Part shown: positions 22,421 to 32,896 of the stretch, in pieces
Layout of the letters: each line of letters begins with the position of its first letter
Numbering within the stretch: position 1 is the first letter of the stretch
DNA from: Rhea pennata
Taxonomy: Eukaryota; Chordata; Aves; Rheiformes; Rheidae
Direction: 5' to 3'
Assembly: GCF_028389875.1 (NCBI RefSeq)
Contig: NC_084663.1
Coordinates: 97,639,190-97,703,189, forward strand
DNA length: 64,000 bases
Program-made: the position numbers and the translations under genes
Notes under the pieces: model-generated
What the model saw: only the letters and a program-made list of their open reading frames with translations
Told to the model about the DNA's origin: nothing
Databases searched by the model: none

Positions 22421-25400
22421 GTTCTGAATTGTAGTTGAAGGTATAAATGCCTATCATTAAGATGTGGGACCTTAGCTGCTTGAGGTACTCAGTTTACTCC
22501 CTGTTCCACCATGGAACCAGCCAGATGTTCCCAAAAATCCTTAATGCCAAGTTCTGCAGCTGTCTCCATATACTCACAAGGGCTGGATGAGGGCCTGCTT
22601 CCTCATCTGCTTTTATAATCCGTATTTAATGCAATGGGTATCTCATGCAGAAAACAGGAGTTAAGTGAGTGAGGGTGTTTTCCCTGCTCTGGAACCGACT
22701 TGCTATGTGAACTTCCATATCCCACTCTGCTCTGTGCCCAAGTGTAATTACTCAGACTTTTAAAGAGATTTCCATCAGATGTAATTGATGGATTGGGAGG
22801 ATTTGTCCTGGAGGAAAAATTAGCTCCGCCCACACTAGCAAAAATCATATACAATGTTTCATCCTGCGATAAAAAGGGCTTAGTACCACTAAAATATTGA
22901 TACCACTAGTATTTTTTTGTTACTGAAATATATGGAGATAGGCTTTCACATAGCTATGTCAGAGAGGGTCAATTTTTTGTTTGCCTTTTGGTACATTGCA
23001 TGTCCACTCAGAAGCACAATGAAGAATGAATAAATAAAAATTATCCTAATATTAAAAGCTTTATTTATTAAACATATATATATTATATATATGCATTAAA
23101 GTTAAAAGCTTATTTAAAGGCAAATATGTTTATATCAACCAATTCTCTCAATTCTTTCCAGTAACAAAAATTTAGGATGAAGCACTTATTATCTGAGAAA
23201 TCTGAGTGTAGGCCTTCCATCTCACGGTTACCATCAGTACTGCAAAATAAGAGATCCTAAGAAGTACTTATAAACTAATGATGGCAGGGGGATATCCCAC
23301 TGCAGTCAAGGAGAGCTCTGGCACTGCTTTTCATACACTCTGATTGCAAAGCCTTGGATCAAGAAAAGTGTCTTAACACAAAGCTCCAGCTTCACAGGAA
23401 GATGGAGAAGGGACAAACCTTTGAAGCCATACAGTCTGCTTGTTCCAGGTAGATCTTTGTGGAAGAAGTAAGACCATGCCAATCCTGAACCTCAGCGGGG
23501 AAGGGGGTGAAGAGCTCCCTCAAAGCCAATAAGAGCATATATAAACCACCCTTGGACTGAGACCTCCACTTGTGACATAAGGTGCTCTATTATTTTCTAA
23601 AATAATATTTTTATATTGGCAGAAAAAGTAGAGTGGAAGCAACAAGACAGCCTGGATTATTTAAGAATGAAGGGGGAACACTTATTAACATAATCTGAGT
23701 GCTGCTGAGCACGCACAACCTGAGTTCATCTAGGTAAAACTCCAACAGTCACAGATTTAAGATTTCTTTATGAATACCCAGTTCATCACAGACCATAAAT
23801 CTCACCTAAGATCTATGCATGCCTTTCCATAACTTTCATTTGAAGAAATGCAGACAGGACTGTACAAACCACCAATTTTTCAAATTGCTAGAAGCTCAAA
23901 AGCACTGGGGCAACAAATCACAAAGATTATTTTTCAGAAACTTATGCTGAAACAAGCAGTTGTATTGGAGGCCAGGAAAGTGCACTAAAAATTGAGCATT
24001 CTAAGGATTTTTTTTTTTAATTGAACAAAGGAAATGTTTAATTTAGAAAGTGCTTAAACATTTCAGCCTCTGCACGCAAATACTAGTACTTATACCTCCC
24101 TTTGCCATACAGAAATGTAATTCCCAAGCCTAGTAATAGTCAAAATAATTTTTTTTGAAAAAAAGTCTCAATATTGTCAAATCAAATTGTTGCTGCTAAA
24201 GTTTAGGCTTAAAATATTGGCCAGCTCAACTGCTTAAATTTTACAAAATTATCTATTGTTTTAGACTAGATACGACAGAGAACATACTAGTGAGGGAGAG
24301 CTGCTACCTTTTAGTGATGCTGAGATTTCAGCACAAACAAGTGCATTGACTAGAGCTGTAAACAGTCAGAATGAGGGAAATACCCACCCACGATAGGTGT
24401 TCGAGGACTAGAACAAGCAGGGTTGGCAGACAGACTCCAGTATGGGATTTGCCTGTGCTATGGAGTAAAATATTTTGCTTGCTACAGCACCAGCATGGGA
24501 GAAAGCTGTGAGAACCTGCTGACTTCAGGGGAAAGCCCCATTAAGAGGGCATGCTGGAATATTACATTTTTAAAAGGTCTCGTTCATACAGACTGGTCTG
24601 CCAACACTTCTCATGTCAAAGCAGAGAGGAGTAGAAGAAAGTTCTAAAGTTTCATCTTCTTCTCCATTTTAACCCAGTGGGACAGAAACAATGCAATGTG
24701 CTGATTTAATTTCCTCTCGTGAGGCCTCTCACCTGGATGCACTGAAGCAGTGAATAGCCTTGCTCCTGCAAGAATATTTATAGCGGGTTGCACTAGTCCA
24801 AGATGTGAATTGTTTTCATCTCAGCTTCTTCCTTTTTTTCTTCCTTTTTTTTTTTTTTTGGGGGGGGGGGGGTGGTTCCTGGAAGGCCTCAAGATGCATC
24901 CAGTTTTGTTCTTCTACAGAGAAAAAACATATATCTGTGAGGTAGTTCTGAAGGCTCTGGTGGTAAATTGAAGGACGAAGAAAGAAATTAGAACTGAGTC
25001 GTATTTTCTATAAGAATCACAAATATGTATAGGAAAGGGAAAGCAAAGAAGCTGACAAATAAGTGTTTGAATAACACCAGAAACAGAGATAGGGAAAGAG
25101 GTCTTGGGGTGGAGGAGTGAAAAACCTACTCAATAGCACTGAAGCATGATGGAAGCATGAAGGGTCAAATAACCTAAAGCTGGGGGAAAAAAAAGTTCTT
25201 ATTACATTTTATGCTCAAAGCAGTTAAATATTGCTGTGGTTTATGGGACAGAGCAAGTGGTCACTGTACAATTCAGAAGTGTGGGGCTGAGGGAAGGCTA
25301 CTACCCTTTGGCCTAGATGCTCCAGGGCCTGGGCCATAAGTTTGAAGGAATCTGGAGTAAGTGGGTGTGCAGGACCAGCCCTTTGCTCTCACATGTGCTA

Positions 25401-25874
25401 CTGGCTGTGGAAACCAATTTGCTTGTACTCGACTAGCTCAAGAGGCCCTATAACATCCAGGAAATAGGTCTGGCCTGATTTGTGTATTTCTTTTGACATA
25501 CTGGCAGCAACCTTGTACGATGACAGGGAAAAGCTACTGAGTTGAGGGCTGCGCTGACACTTGCTCGTTACTGCAGACATTGCAGGTTTCACATATGCTA
25601 GTATGGTAAGCAGTTAACATGTATTAGTTGAATGTGTACTTCAATGGCTTGGAGAATCAGAAGCAATCTTTACAGAGGCAACAGGCTCGGCTGTATCTGA
25701 ATGCTGTGGCTAATTCAACTTATTATTCAGTTCTTCTGAAAGAAGGAGCAGTGGTAGAGAGCTCATCAAGGTGTAATGCGCCTTTGAGAGAGGGAGGCAC
25801 TAGGGAAGAAAAATCCTGGAGCAACACAGAGAGAAAAAGAACAAGGTATACGAAGCAATGAGCTGAAGGTTAAA
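22421..25874. other. AT-rich stretch, no gene seen
   Basis: No gene, CpG island or RNA gene is visible. It contains an AT palindromic tract near 23070-23095 and a T15-G13 homopolymer junction (24845-24872). The rest is unremarkable. Confidence 0.55.
24845..24872 (+). repeat. T15-G13 homopolymer junction
   Basis: A T run turns directly into a G run and then GTGG. The exact lengths are uncertain in most sequencing methods. Confidence 0.85.
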
Positions 25875-25960
25875 GCCCAGAACTGATTCCTGATTTGGCT
25901 GCTGCCACATCGTGGGACTACGGGCAAGTCAATTCACCTGTCCGTCCCCCTTCCTACTCT
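25875..25960 (+). repeat. MIR SINE fragment, plus strand
   Basis: The phrases 'agcccagaactgattcctgatttggctgctgccac', 'gtgggactacgggcaagtcaattcacctgtccgtccc' line up with the MIR region 'gggttcgaatcccggctctgccac ... gtgtgaccttgggcaagtcacttaacctctctgtgcc'. Only the middle of the element is recognisable. Confidence 0.55.
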
Positions 25961-28900
25961 CTTGTCTAGCTTGTCACCTCAAACTGCTAGCTACTCAGGT
26001 TAGAGACTATTTGTAGGATCTAACACTCCTGGGAGCTGGTTTTGTTGGAGGGTTGATGCTGTTAATGCTCTACCAGCAAAAAGAGGTGCGAGCAATGAAG
26101 AAACAGAGTTACCAGTGAACAGACTGTGGGAAATTGGTGCAGAGGCACAGGCTGCTCAGAAGCAGCATGTAAAAATTGCAAAGAAGAGAATAACCTACTT
26201 ATTTTAATATTGTGAAATAGTAGGAGTAAGGATTAGGAATGAAGAGGTACAGCCATCGTGTTCGACTGTGCCCTCATGCAGAGGAATCGGTAGAATGAGT
26301 TGGCGCTCTCTTCTACTGCCACAAACTTTTGTGGAGTTCTCAAGAAATGGAAAGTGTTCCCAAAAGGGGCTGAGATGGGAACAGTAACTTCCTAAAAGGG
26401 TGGTCCTTGAAGAATGGCTATTCTGCATGGATCCTGTGGCTTTTTTCCCTTATCTGAAGTGGATATTCTGCAGCTTTAGTTCAGATAAAATGCCTCCTCC
26501 CTTCAGTGCTCGCACACAAATTGCTCTTAACATTACCACGTTATACAAGCGCACTGGGGGGGGGGGGGGGGGGGAGGAATAGGCCCGCTAAAGCGTTGTC
26601 CTGTTCCGGTGTTTTTTCACTTGAAGGATGCCACACTCCTCCCTGGACTGCGGGTAGGCACAAGCCACAGGAAAGAAAGCAGCAGAGGTGGGACAGGCTC
26701 CATGAGGCTGCATCTGCCTCACCCCCTTCCTTCCCCACACTTCTCCCCGGGCTGCGTGCAAAGCTTAGCGCAGATAAAGCATATGCTCCCAGAGTTGCCT
26801 TATGGCCTTCCTTCCCTGCTCACATGACAACCGTCACTTGTAGTCAGCCATGGTAGCAGCTCAAAGGGATCCGGGGCCTGCAGGCTGAGGCTGCAGCTGG
26901 CTAGTCCAGGCTCCCTTTTTATTATCTGAATGCACTGCAAACAGCCATGGAAGCACATGTCTCTCTCCGCCTGGAAGAACTACCGCTGATCACCTCTGCT
27001 CCACAGACAGCAGGTAGCTTTGGCTGTGCGTGGAGCAAGGAGAGAGGCAGCTAAAAAGGTCCCAAAATCAGGGCACCTCAATGTTAGGGAGCTCCACAGC
27101 AGGCCCCACGGGAAGGGAAAAGAACCAACCCTGATTATCACTGTTATTATTTTTCCCGTTATTGTTAAATAACAACACAAAGGGAGGTAACATTTTTCTC
27201 TTTTGACGGAGCACAGACATTTGTTTACTGATGTTTTTTATGTTGTGCCATGGATTAATTAGAGGGGACATGCAGCTGGGAGGGAGATACTCCAATGTCA
27301 ATTGAGCGCAAATCAGGCAGATCCAAATGAACTCAAAAAAATGTCACATGGTTTTTGTACAACCTCTAAGCCCCAAACCCTGCTGCATGCGAATCTGAGC
27401 GGACTGCTTTATCTGTGCAGAACTGCATCAACTTCCACTGGGCTCTGGCTGTATGCAGGAGCCCCGGCAAGCAGACCAGAGTGCGGGGCTCAGGCATCAC
27501 TCTTTGAAAAACAAACGCCAGTTGCACAAAAGTGCCAGCAAAGGGTCATCTAACAACCTAAGTTTCTGCAGAAACAGCTGCAAAGGCAACTTATGTGGAG
27601 TTTTAAAACAATTAGTAACGAGCAAGCAAATTCAAAACTTTTGGCACTTGCTGTCCCTCGAAAAGCTCCTCACAGACTTCTGCAAGCACCTTATAACTCT
27701 TGGTAACAGTGACTGACTGATGCCAGAAATATCTCCAAATGGGCATGCAGAGATTAATTTGCTTAAAATAATACAGAGAGAAATGGAAAAGAACAATATT
27801 TAGTATTCTCCTATCCTTCCCCTCTCCCCTTCAGTGCTTTTAGAAGGTCCTAGATTGATAGCCCCCCAAAATTACAGTCCTCTCTTTCCCTATGGACACA
27901 GTAAACCAAAGGCAGTGGAAACTCAAGCCTTTTATTTTCTGACCGTACCAGTGCACCTCAGCTTACTCATCTCACTTAAAAGGTGACAAAATGCTTCTGC
28001 CTCTCCAGGCCTATTAGGTGGCTGCCTTGCAACTCATGAAGCCATTTGTAACTGCACAAAGCAGGGCACAAAACATGATTTTTCTAACTAGTAGCACTGT
28101 ATATCCATTTTGTATAGCTGTAAACAACTACATTACATGCAAGGTGTCCCTAGCTTGACTGCTTTGCTGAAATGGCTAGTAAGGGCATCAATTGTAATAC
28201 AGAATCCTGTCAAAAAGAAAGTGAAGCATCCTTTAACATGAAATCCACGTATACTACTGAACATCCACATCAGCTGTATCGTTCAGTAATTACTTGCTTT
28301 GATGGGATTTTAGCTGGCAATGGAGAGGTGTGAAAGGCGCCATAGTATACGATTAGCAGGAGTAAAGGAATCCAAGAAACAAGGGACTGGCACTGAGAGG
28401 TAAGCAGCTGTAGCAAAGAAGTTAAACAATTTGGCTCAGGCCTGTTAGCCTTCCTGGCAACTGCACCACTTACACATACTGCAAAGGAAAAGAGGGTGCT
28501 TACCTACAACTGCAAAGAACTTCACAGTCTACAAATGATAGGAACAACTTTGGTCTAAGAATTAGGCCCACTTTTCCAAATGTGATTAATGACTGTGTGT
28601 GCTTTCACTTGTTCGATGTCCCCACCTGGGACACCTGATATGCACCTGACTTCTAGAGGATGGATGGTCACCTCTTTACTTTCTGAACACTGAAAACGAA
28701 AAGATTAGGTAGAACACACTCATTTCAAAATATACTTAAGCTAGTATATTTATAGTATGTCGTATGTATAGTCAGTGCCTGACTAATCCACCTGTGACCC
28801 TTGCCTACAACAGCAAGATAGCAATGTTTCCATCCCTCTAGAATACTTTTTCTCACATCCCCTCTGCCCTCCTCTCCCCCCAAAAGCACAGGTCAATTTA

Positions 28901-29225
28901 GAAAGACTTTTCTCAGAAGCATGGGCATAATTTATCTTTTTAAAATTAGCTCGTATTTTATTCAAACGTAAAAATATTTTTCCACGTGATTAAGCTGTAA
29001 AGCAAAAAATAAAGAATGCGTAAGAGTAGCCGAGCAGCGGGGCGACGCTGAAATCGGTCATAATGTAGCGGAGAAAGGCTCAGGGCAGTGAACAAACTTC
29101 CACGGGATCCTTGGGCTGCTGGATATGCAAAAAAGCACAAGCACACGCTTGTAGAAAGAAGCGAGCACACTTCAGTTGGTATTAGTGCTGCTGCTGTGGT
29201 TGTTGTTATTAATTTGGGGCCTTTT
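25961..29225. other. Non-coding flank of the CpG island
   Basis: No gene is recognised. The region includes a 19-base G run (26556-26574) with moderately GC-rich sequence after it to about 27.5 kb. An E-box CACGTG lies at 28984-28989, shortly before GC content climbs into the island. This stretch is the likely distal promoter of the transcription unit that starts near 29.9 kb. Confidence 0.5.
26556..26574 (+). repeat. Poly-G run (19 G)
   Basis: This is an uninterrupted G run between CGCACT and AGGAAT. It is able to form a G-quadruplex within a single run. The length is likely polymorphic or miscalled. Confidence 0.88.
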
Positions 29226-29371
29226 CTAATACGGCGGCGCACCCACAAGTTGCCGGCCCCACGCTGCCGGTGCTCTGCCCGCCCCGACACGCTGGTGCTG
29301 GGCGATTTCAGCGCGCGGCGGGCGCCGACGTCCGCGCGGCGCGGCGCAGCGTCCTGCCGCGTTTCCCCGCC

Positions 29372-29408
29372 GCCTCGGCTCGGCTCGCCTCGGCTCGGCT
29401 CGGCTCGG
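29372..29408 (+). repeat. GGCTC pentamer repeat within the CpG island
   Basis: Seven near-exact CTCGG/GGCTC units with one variant (GCCTC) lie in the left part of the island. Confidence 0.85.
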
Positions 29409-29866
29409 AGCTGCCTGCCGGGATGCGCTGTCGCCCGCCCGAACTTCTCCGCTCGCCGCGGCTGCGGCCCCTGAGTTAAATCATCCCCACTGGAAAAAAA
29501 TAAACCAAGTGACAGCGGGCAGCGCCGGCGGCCGGCAGCCGTTGGGCGGCGCTGGGCAGGGCCGCGCCGCGCCGCGCCGTGCCCGCCGCCGGGCACCCCC
29601 GCGGCCGTTGCCCCGCGGCGCTGCCCAGGGCCGGCACAGTTTGCTCTCTCGCCGCCCTGCCGGCGGGCGGCAGGTCGGGTCGGGACGCGGCGGGGTGCCG
29701 GCAACCGGCGGCCCCGCTACCTGCCCCGCGCCGGCGCTGCCGCCGCCAGGCTGCGAGGAGCAGCGCGACGATCTTTGTGTGAGTGCGTGCGGCAGGGGCT
29801 GCCCGGCGGGCCGCGGGTGTAACGGCGCCGCTGAATGGCTGGCGGCGCCGTCGCTCAGCGCCGCAG

Positions 29867-29890
29867 CCAATGGCGGGCCGCCTTATATGG
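29867..29890 (+). promoter_or_regulatory. CCAAT box and CArG box (SRF site) core promoter
   Basis: CCAAT (29867-29871) lies ten bases before CCTTATATGG (29881-29890), a perfect match to the CArG consensus CC(A/T)6GG bound by serum response factor. The CArG core also contains TTATAT and is the only TATA-like string in this GC-rich block, and it is followed by ATGGCGGGG, which resembles a YY1 site. The first strong splice donor is about 140 bases downstream (30033), so this position fits a core promoter with transcription starting near 29910-29920. SRF binding is known to drive cytoskeletal, muscle and immediate-early genes; that this gene belongs to that set is inference. Confidence 0.65.
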
Positions 29891-29914
29891 CGGGGAGTGT
29901 TGTGGCGCTGCCCG

Positions 29915-30032
29915 GGTTGCATGGCTCTGCGCGGAGCCGCGTTCCGCGGGCGCCCAGGCGCAGGGCTCGGCCGCCGCCGCCGCTCCGCGCTCCGGCCCCG
30001 CGCCGCCCCCGCCGCCCGCCGGCCCCGCCGAG
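29915..30032 (+). other. Predicted first exon (leader), gene unidentified
   Basis: The 3' end is well supported: CCGCCGAG|GTGAGTGCG is a near-ideal splice donor at 30033. The 5' end is only estimated, from the position of the CArG/TATA-like element 25-35 bases upstream. The exon is almost pure G+C. An ATG at 29921 (context TTGC-ATG-G, weak at position -3) is open to the donor and would give an arginine/proline/alanine-rich stretch with no known domain, so the exon is more likely untranslated leader or carries a short upstream frame. It would be spliced to an exon further right. I do not know the gene. Confidence 0.55.
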
Positions 30033-30347
30033 GTGAGTGCGCCCGGCGCCGCCGCCGCCTCACCGGGCGGGCGGCGCAGCGGTGCCCGCGCCCCGCACTT
30101 TCCCCTCCGCGGCGGGGCAGCCCCCCGGGAGCTTCGCGCGTCCCCGCGGCCGGCGGAGCGGCGGCGGCCGCAGCCGCGTCCTGCCGCCGCGGTCCCCAGT
30201 CACTTTTGCTGTCTGCCCGCCCGCCTGCCTTGCAGCGCAGCCTGCACGTAAAACTTTGGGTCGGGTGGGTCTGCGCCGCCGAAAAGGCAGGAGCCGCGGG
30301 GTGGTGGTGGGGGCGGGCGGGGAATCGCGATGCGGTGCGGTGCATTT

Positions 30348-30371
30348 AAAAAAAAAAAAAAAAAAAAAAAA
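30348..30371 (+). repeat. Poly-A run (24 A) inside the CpG island
   Basis: The A run follows TGCATTT and leads into a purine-rich stretch (GGAAAGAAGAGGAG...). It lies in the first intron of the predicted transcript from 29.9 kb. No repeat body precedes it. Confidence 0.85.
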
Positions 30372-30866
30372 GGAAAGAAGAGGAGAAAAAATAAAAAGGG
30401 AAAGAGAGCGAGGGAGAGGAGCCGCCGAGGCAGGGGTAGGCCAGCCGGTGCCAGGCTGCGCTGGAAACCAGGCTCCTCTCGGCACGGCGGGGAGGCAGGG
30501 GCAGCAGGCGCCGGCGGGCAGCGGAAGGGGGGAAGCGGCGGGGACTCGCCCCGGGCGGGCGGCGGGGGCTTGACAGGGGGGCGGCGGCGGCGGCAGGAGC
30601 AGAAACGAAACTTCATCCGGCGCGGGGACGGCGCGCCCGTGGGTCCCGGCTCTGCCCCCCTTCCCCCCCCACACCACCCCAGACACCCACCCGCGGCGGG
30701 GGTCGAGGAAGGAGGGAAATGGGGGCGGCCGGGCCGGGCGGCGGCGGCGGCCCCGACAACAACGGCGGCGGCGGCGGGGCCGCGGCGGGCGGCCCCGGGG
30801 TGTGGGGCTGCGCTTTCCGGTAGCCGCCGGTGCCGTGGGGCCGGTGCGTGCGTGCGTGTGTGGGGA

Positions 30867-30983
30867 GGGGGGGGGGGTGTTGCGCGGCGGTGGGATCGTG
30901 TCGTGCGGGTAAGTTTAAGGCGGAGAGAGCGAGCGAGCGAGCGCGGCGGGGTGTGTGTGTGTGGAGGAGGGGGGGGGGGGGGG
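30867..30983 (+). repeat. G-runs flanking GCGT/GT repeats
   Basis: Two G runs (30867-30877 and 30969-30983) bracket GT-rich and GCGA-rich short repeats. Several runs of three or more G make G-quadruplex formation plausible on the plus strand. Confidence 0.7.
30880..30908 (+). other. Possible alternative first-exon end (donor GTAAGT at 30909)
   Basis: GTGCGG|GTAAGTTTAAG gives a good splice donor in the plus direction. No acceptor is evident just upstream, so it would be the end of an alternative leader exon starting at an unknown point inside the island. Only the exon end is supported; the start given is arbitrary. Confidence 0.3.
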
Positions 30984-30989
30984 AGAGGC

Positions 30990-31028
30990 AGGGCCAGGCC
31001 TCGGCCGTTTAAAGTCCCGTTTGCGAAG
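30990..31028 (+). other. Possible alternative first-exon end (donor GTGAGT at 31029)
   Basis: TTTGCGAAG|GTGAGTCGT matches the donor consensus including the AAG before the junction. It would close a leader exon within the same island, separate from the one ending at 30032. The exon start is not determined; only the donor is supported by sequence. Confidence 0.4.
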
Positions 31029-31189
31029 GTGAGTCGTGACATTGGGGGGTCGCGATGACAGAAAACTTGGCGGGGGCCGCCCCGGGCGGGGGGCCGGCGG
31101 CCCGGGGGGGGCGGCGGGCGCCGCCGGGGGCCGGGCGGCGGTTCAAGTGCCGCGGCGAGCTGCTCGGGTCGCTGGTGAATTACAGAAAC

Positions 31190-31246
31190 CAGCCCTCCTC
31201 CCTCCTCCTCCTCCTCCTCATCGTCCTCCCCCCCCCCCCCCCCCCC
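31190..31246 (+). repeat. (CCT)n followed by C19
   Basis: About eight CCT units (31195-31220, with one CAT interruption) run into a 19-base C tract (31228-31246). The minus strand is G-rich and quadruplex-prone. Proline/leucine runs in open frames here come from this tract. Confidence 0.88.
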
Positions 31247-31573
31247 GGCAGCCGCTTCGCCTCGCTCTTCCTCCTCTCGGGTTTATTTGCAATGTATGAA
31301 ACTTGCATGGCTGTGAGGAGAGCCGAGCCAGCGTAGGTTTGCGAGGAGGAGGAGGAAGGGGAGGCAGAGGAAGGGAGGGGAATACGGTTAATCGCGGGGA
31401 GCCGCACGGCAGCAGGTTTGGGTTAGGAATATCGCTAACGACCCGCCGCCGCCGCCGCTGAATGAGGAAGGTAAAATGAAGCGATGCGAAAGAAGCTGAG
31501 ACAACATGTACGGCGCGGCGGCCGAGGGCAGCCAGGCACCGAGGAGCCGGGTGGTTTCTTTCTTTTTTTTCGC

Positions 31574-31599
31574 TTTTTTTTTTTTTTTTTTTTTTTTTT
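31574..31599 (+). repeat. Poly-T run (26 T) inside the CpG island
   Basis: A T-rich tract (TTTCTTTCTTTTTTTTCGC) leads into 26 consecutive T. Phenylalanine-rich frames across it are artefacts. Confidence 0.85.
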
Positions 31600-31719
31600 G
31601 CTTTCCTTTTCAGTGGGGAAAAAGCAGGAGCGCAGGGGGGATTGGGAGGAGGAAATGCCCGGTGCTCCCGGGTGGCGGATCCCGGTTTTCAGGGCGGTTT
31701 GTGTGTGTGTTTTGGGGGA

Positions 31720-31767
31720 GGCGGAGGGGGAAGGCCGCGGCTGCAAAAGTTTTTTTTTAGGGGGGAG
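31720..31767 (+). other. Possible alternative first-exon end (donor GTGAGT at 31768)
   Basis: GGGGGAG|GTGAGTGCG is a consensus donor. A TTTTTTTTAG acceptor-like string ends at 31760, only seven bases before it, too short for a normal internal exon, so the donor more likely closes another leader exon of unknown start. Only the donor is supported. Confidence 0.35.
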
Positions 31768-31981
31768 GTGAGTGCGGGCGGCAGGCCGGGGCCGGCGGCG
31801 GCCGCCGGGGCCCCGAAACCATTGCCCGTCCTGCCGGCGACACGTCCGAGGGGCCGGGGCAGCGGGCCGGGCTCCATGTGGCTTCTCCCCACCGGCGGCG
31901 GCACCCGCGGGATCATCGCCCGGGCCCGCGGCGAGGAGGAAGGGAGCAGCGGGGAGGTGTTTTTGCGCCGGCCCTGATCGA

Positions 31982-32011
31982 GCCGTGCCGTGCCGTGCCG
32001 AGCCGAGCCGA
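31982..32011 (+). repeat. Pentamer repeat: three GCCGT then three GCCGA
   Basis: Three exact GCCGT units are followed without a gap by three exact GCCGA units, so one base changed and was then re-amplified. Confidence 0.92.
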
Positions 32012-32141
32012 GCGCGGCTCCCCCCGCGCCCCCTGTCCGCGCCGGGCGCCAAGGTGCTGTGCGGAGTTGTGGCCCCGGGAGGGTGAGGAGACGTGTGCGC
32101 GGCGTTACTGCTGCTCTCCTCCCCCCTCAAAGCAAGATGGA

Positions 32142-32233
32142 CTCTCTTCTCTCTCTCTCTTCTCTCTCTCACTCTCTCTTCTCTCTCTCCTCTCTCTCTT
32201 TCTTCCCCCCCCCCCTTCCCTGTGTCTTGTCAG
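32142..32233 (+). repeat. Long polypyrimidine tract ending in a splice acceptor-like CAG
   Basis: About 78 bases of nearly pure CT dinucleotides (one A) and C runs are followed by CTTCCCTGTGTCTTGTCAG, so the tract ends as an exceptionally strong splice acceptor context at 32232-32233. If used, an exon would start at 32234 (CCTTTAAGATCG...). The only nearby donor candidate is weak (AAGG|GTGTGT at 32288). It may be an acceptor of a leader exon or just a microsatellite. Confidence 0.6.
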
Positions 32234-32308
32234 CCTTTAAGATCGACATTTTGTAACTAAGATGCAAACTTGATGGTGACCGAAGGGTGTGTGGCGGTGG
32301 CGGTGGGG

Positions 32309-32349
32309 AAACAACAACAACAACAGCAACAACAACAACAACAAAAAAA
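32309..32349 (+). repeat. (CAA)n microsatellite
   Basis: About eleven CAA units, with one CAG interruption, end in an A7 run. In one frame (32273-32428) it would encode a glutamine run followed by prolines, but the start context is poor and no homologue is recognised. Confidence 0.9.
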
Positions 32350-32635
32350 GCCGCCCCCCACCCCCACCCCACCCCACCCCCGAAACGGGAAAACCCTGGG
32401 TCAGCCGGGCCTTTCTCTCCGTATGTGATACCTTTGCTTTGCACCCCGCTCACCAGGGCGGTGGCGGCGCCCCACGCGCGGCGCCGGGTGGCACGCGGGG
32501 GGTGGCGTGGCGTGGGGGGAGCCCCGCGGCGTTACCTGGGGCCGCGCTGCAACGCCGCAGGCCCCCCCCGCCCCGGCTCCCTCGGTGTCCGTGCATCTGT
32601 CTGTCTGTCCGTCCAGCATACCTGCAGCCCGGCGC

Positions 32636-32654
32636 GCTGCTGCTGCTGCTGCTG
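32636..32654 (+). repeat. (CTG)n triplet repeat, six units
   Basis: GCTGCTGCTGCTGCTGCTG lies near the right edge of the island and is followed by TTAATTT. It is short and below the length usually associated with instability. Confidence 0.85.
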
Positions 32655-32810
32655 TTAATTTCGCCGTGGTGCGTGCATCCACGCCCGGGGCTTGGTCGCT
32701 CACTTGTGCAAGTTGCCGGGGGTTTATTTTGTTTGCGTGTGTGTGCCGATTGCCGACAACTTTCTGCCTTTCAGCTCGGTAATCCCTGCACGCTTCTCCC
32801 TTGCTCTATG

Positions 32811-32896
32811 TATAAACATGCATCTGTACGTGTACGTACATACAAATACGTGTATCCATGCATATGTGTGTGTGTGCATAAATACGTATCTGTGTG
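32811..32896. repeat. Degenerate alternating TG/TACG tract
   Basis: Alternating purine-pyrimidine steps (TGTACGTGTACGTACATAC and later GTGTGTGTGTGC) mark the right shoulder of the CpG island. This is potential Z-DNA-forming sequence. Confidence 0.6.

Larger units (their letters stand above)
29226..32700. promoter_or_regulatory. Large CpG island (main promoter region)
   Basis: For about 3.5 kb the sequence is very rich in G+C and in undepleted CpG, in sharp contrast to the AT-rich DNA on both sides. It is typical of the promoter of a broadly expressed or developmental vertebrate gene. Inside are a CCAAT/CArG core promoter (29867-29890), four consensus plus-strand splice donors (30033, 30909, 31029, 31768), many GC-box-like GGGCGG strings, a polypyrimidine tract ending in CAG (32142-32233), and homopolymer and triplet runs. 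On the minus strand I saw only weaker GTGAGG/GTGAGC donors (near 30060, 32450 and 32700). Transcription is therefore most simply to the right, although CpG-island promoters often fire both ways. Long open frames in all frames here reflect the scarcity of stop codons in GC-rich DNA; none has a domain I recognise. Confidence 0.93.

Noticed and set aside
31036..31336. Open frames beginning at 31036 and 31055 (87 and 93 codons)
   Set aside because: They depend on the CCT/C19 tract for their middle part and end without a donor or known motif.
32273..32428. 51-codon frame with a glutamine run followed by proline-rich residues
   Set aside because: The glutamines come from a CAA microsatellite, the ATG context is weak and no protein is recognised.
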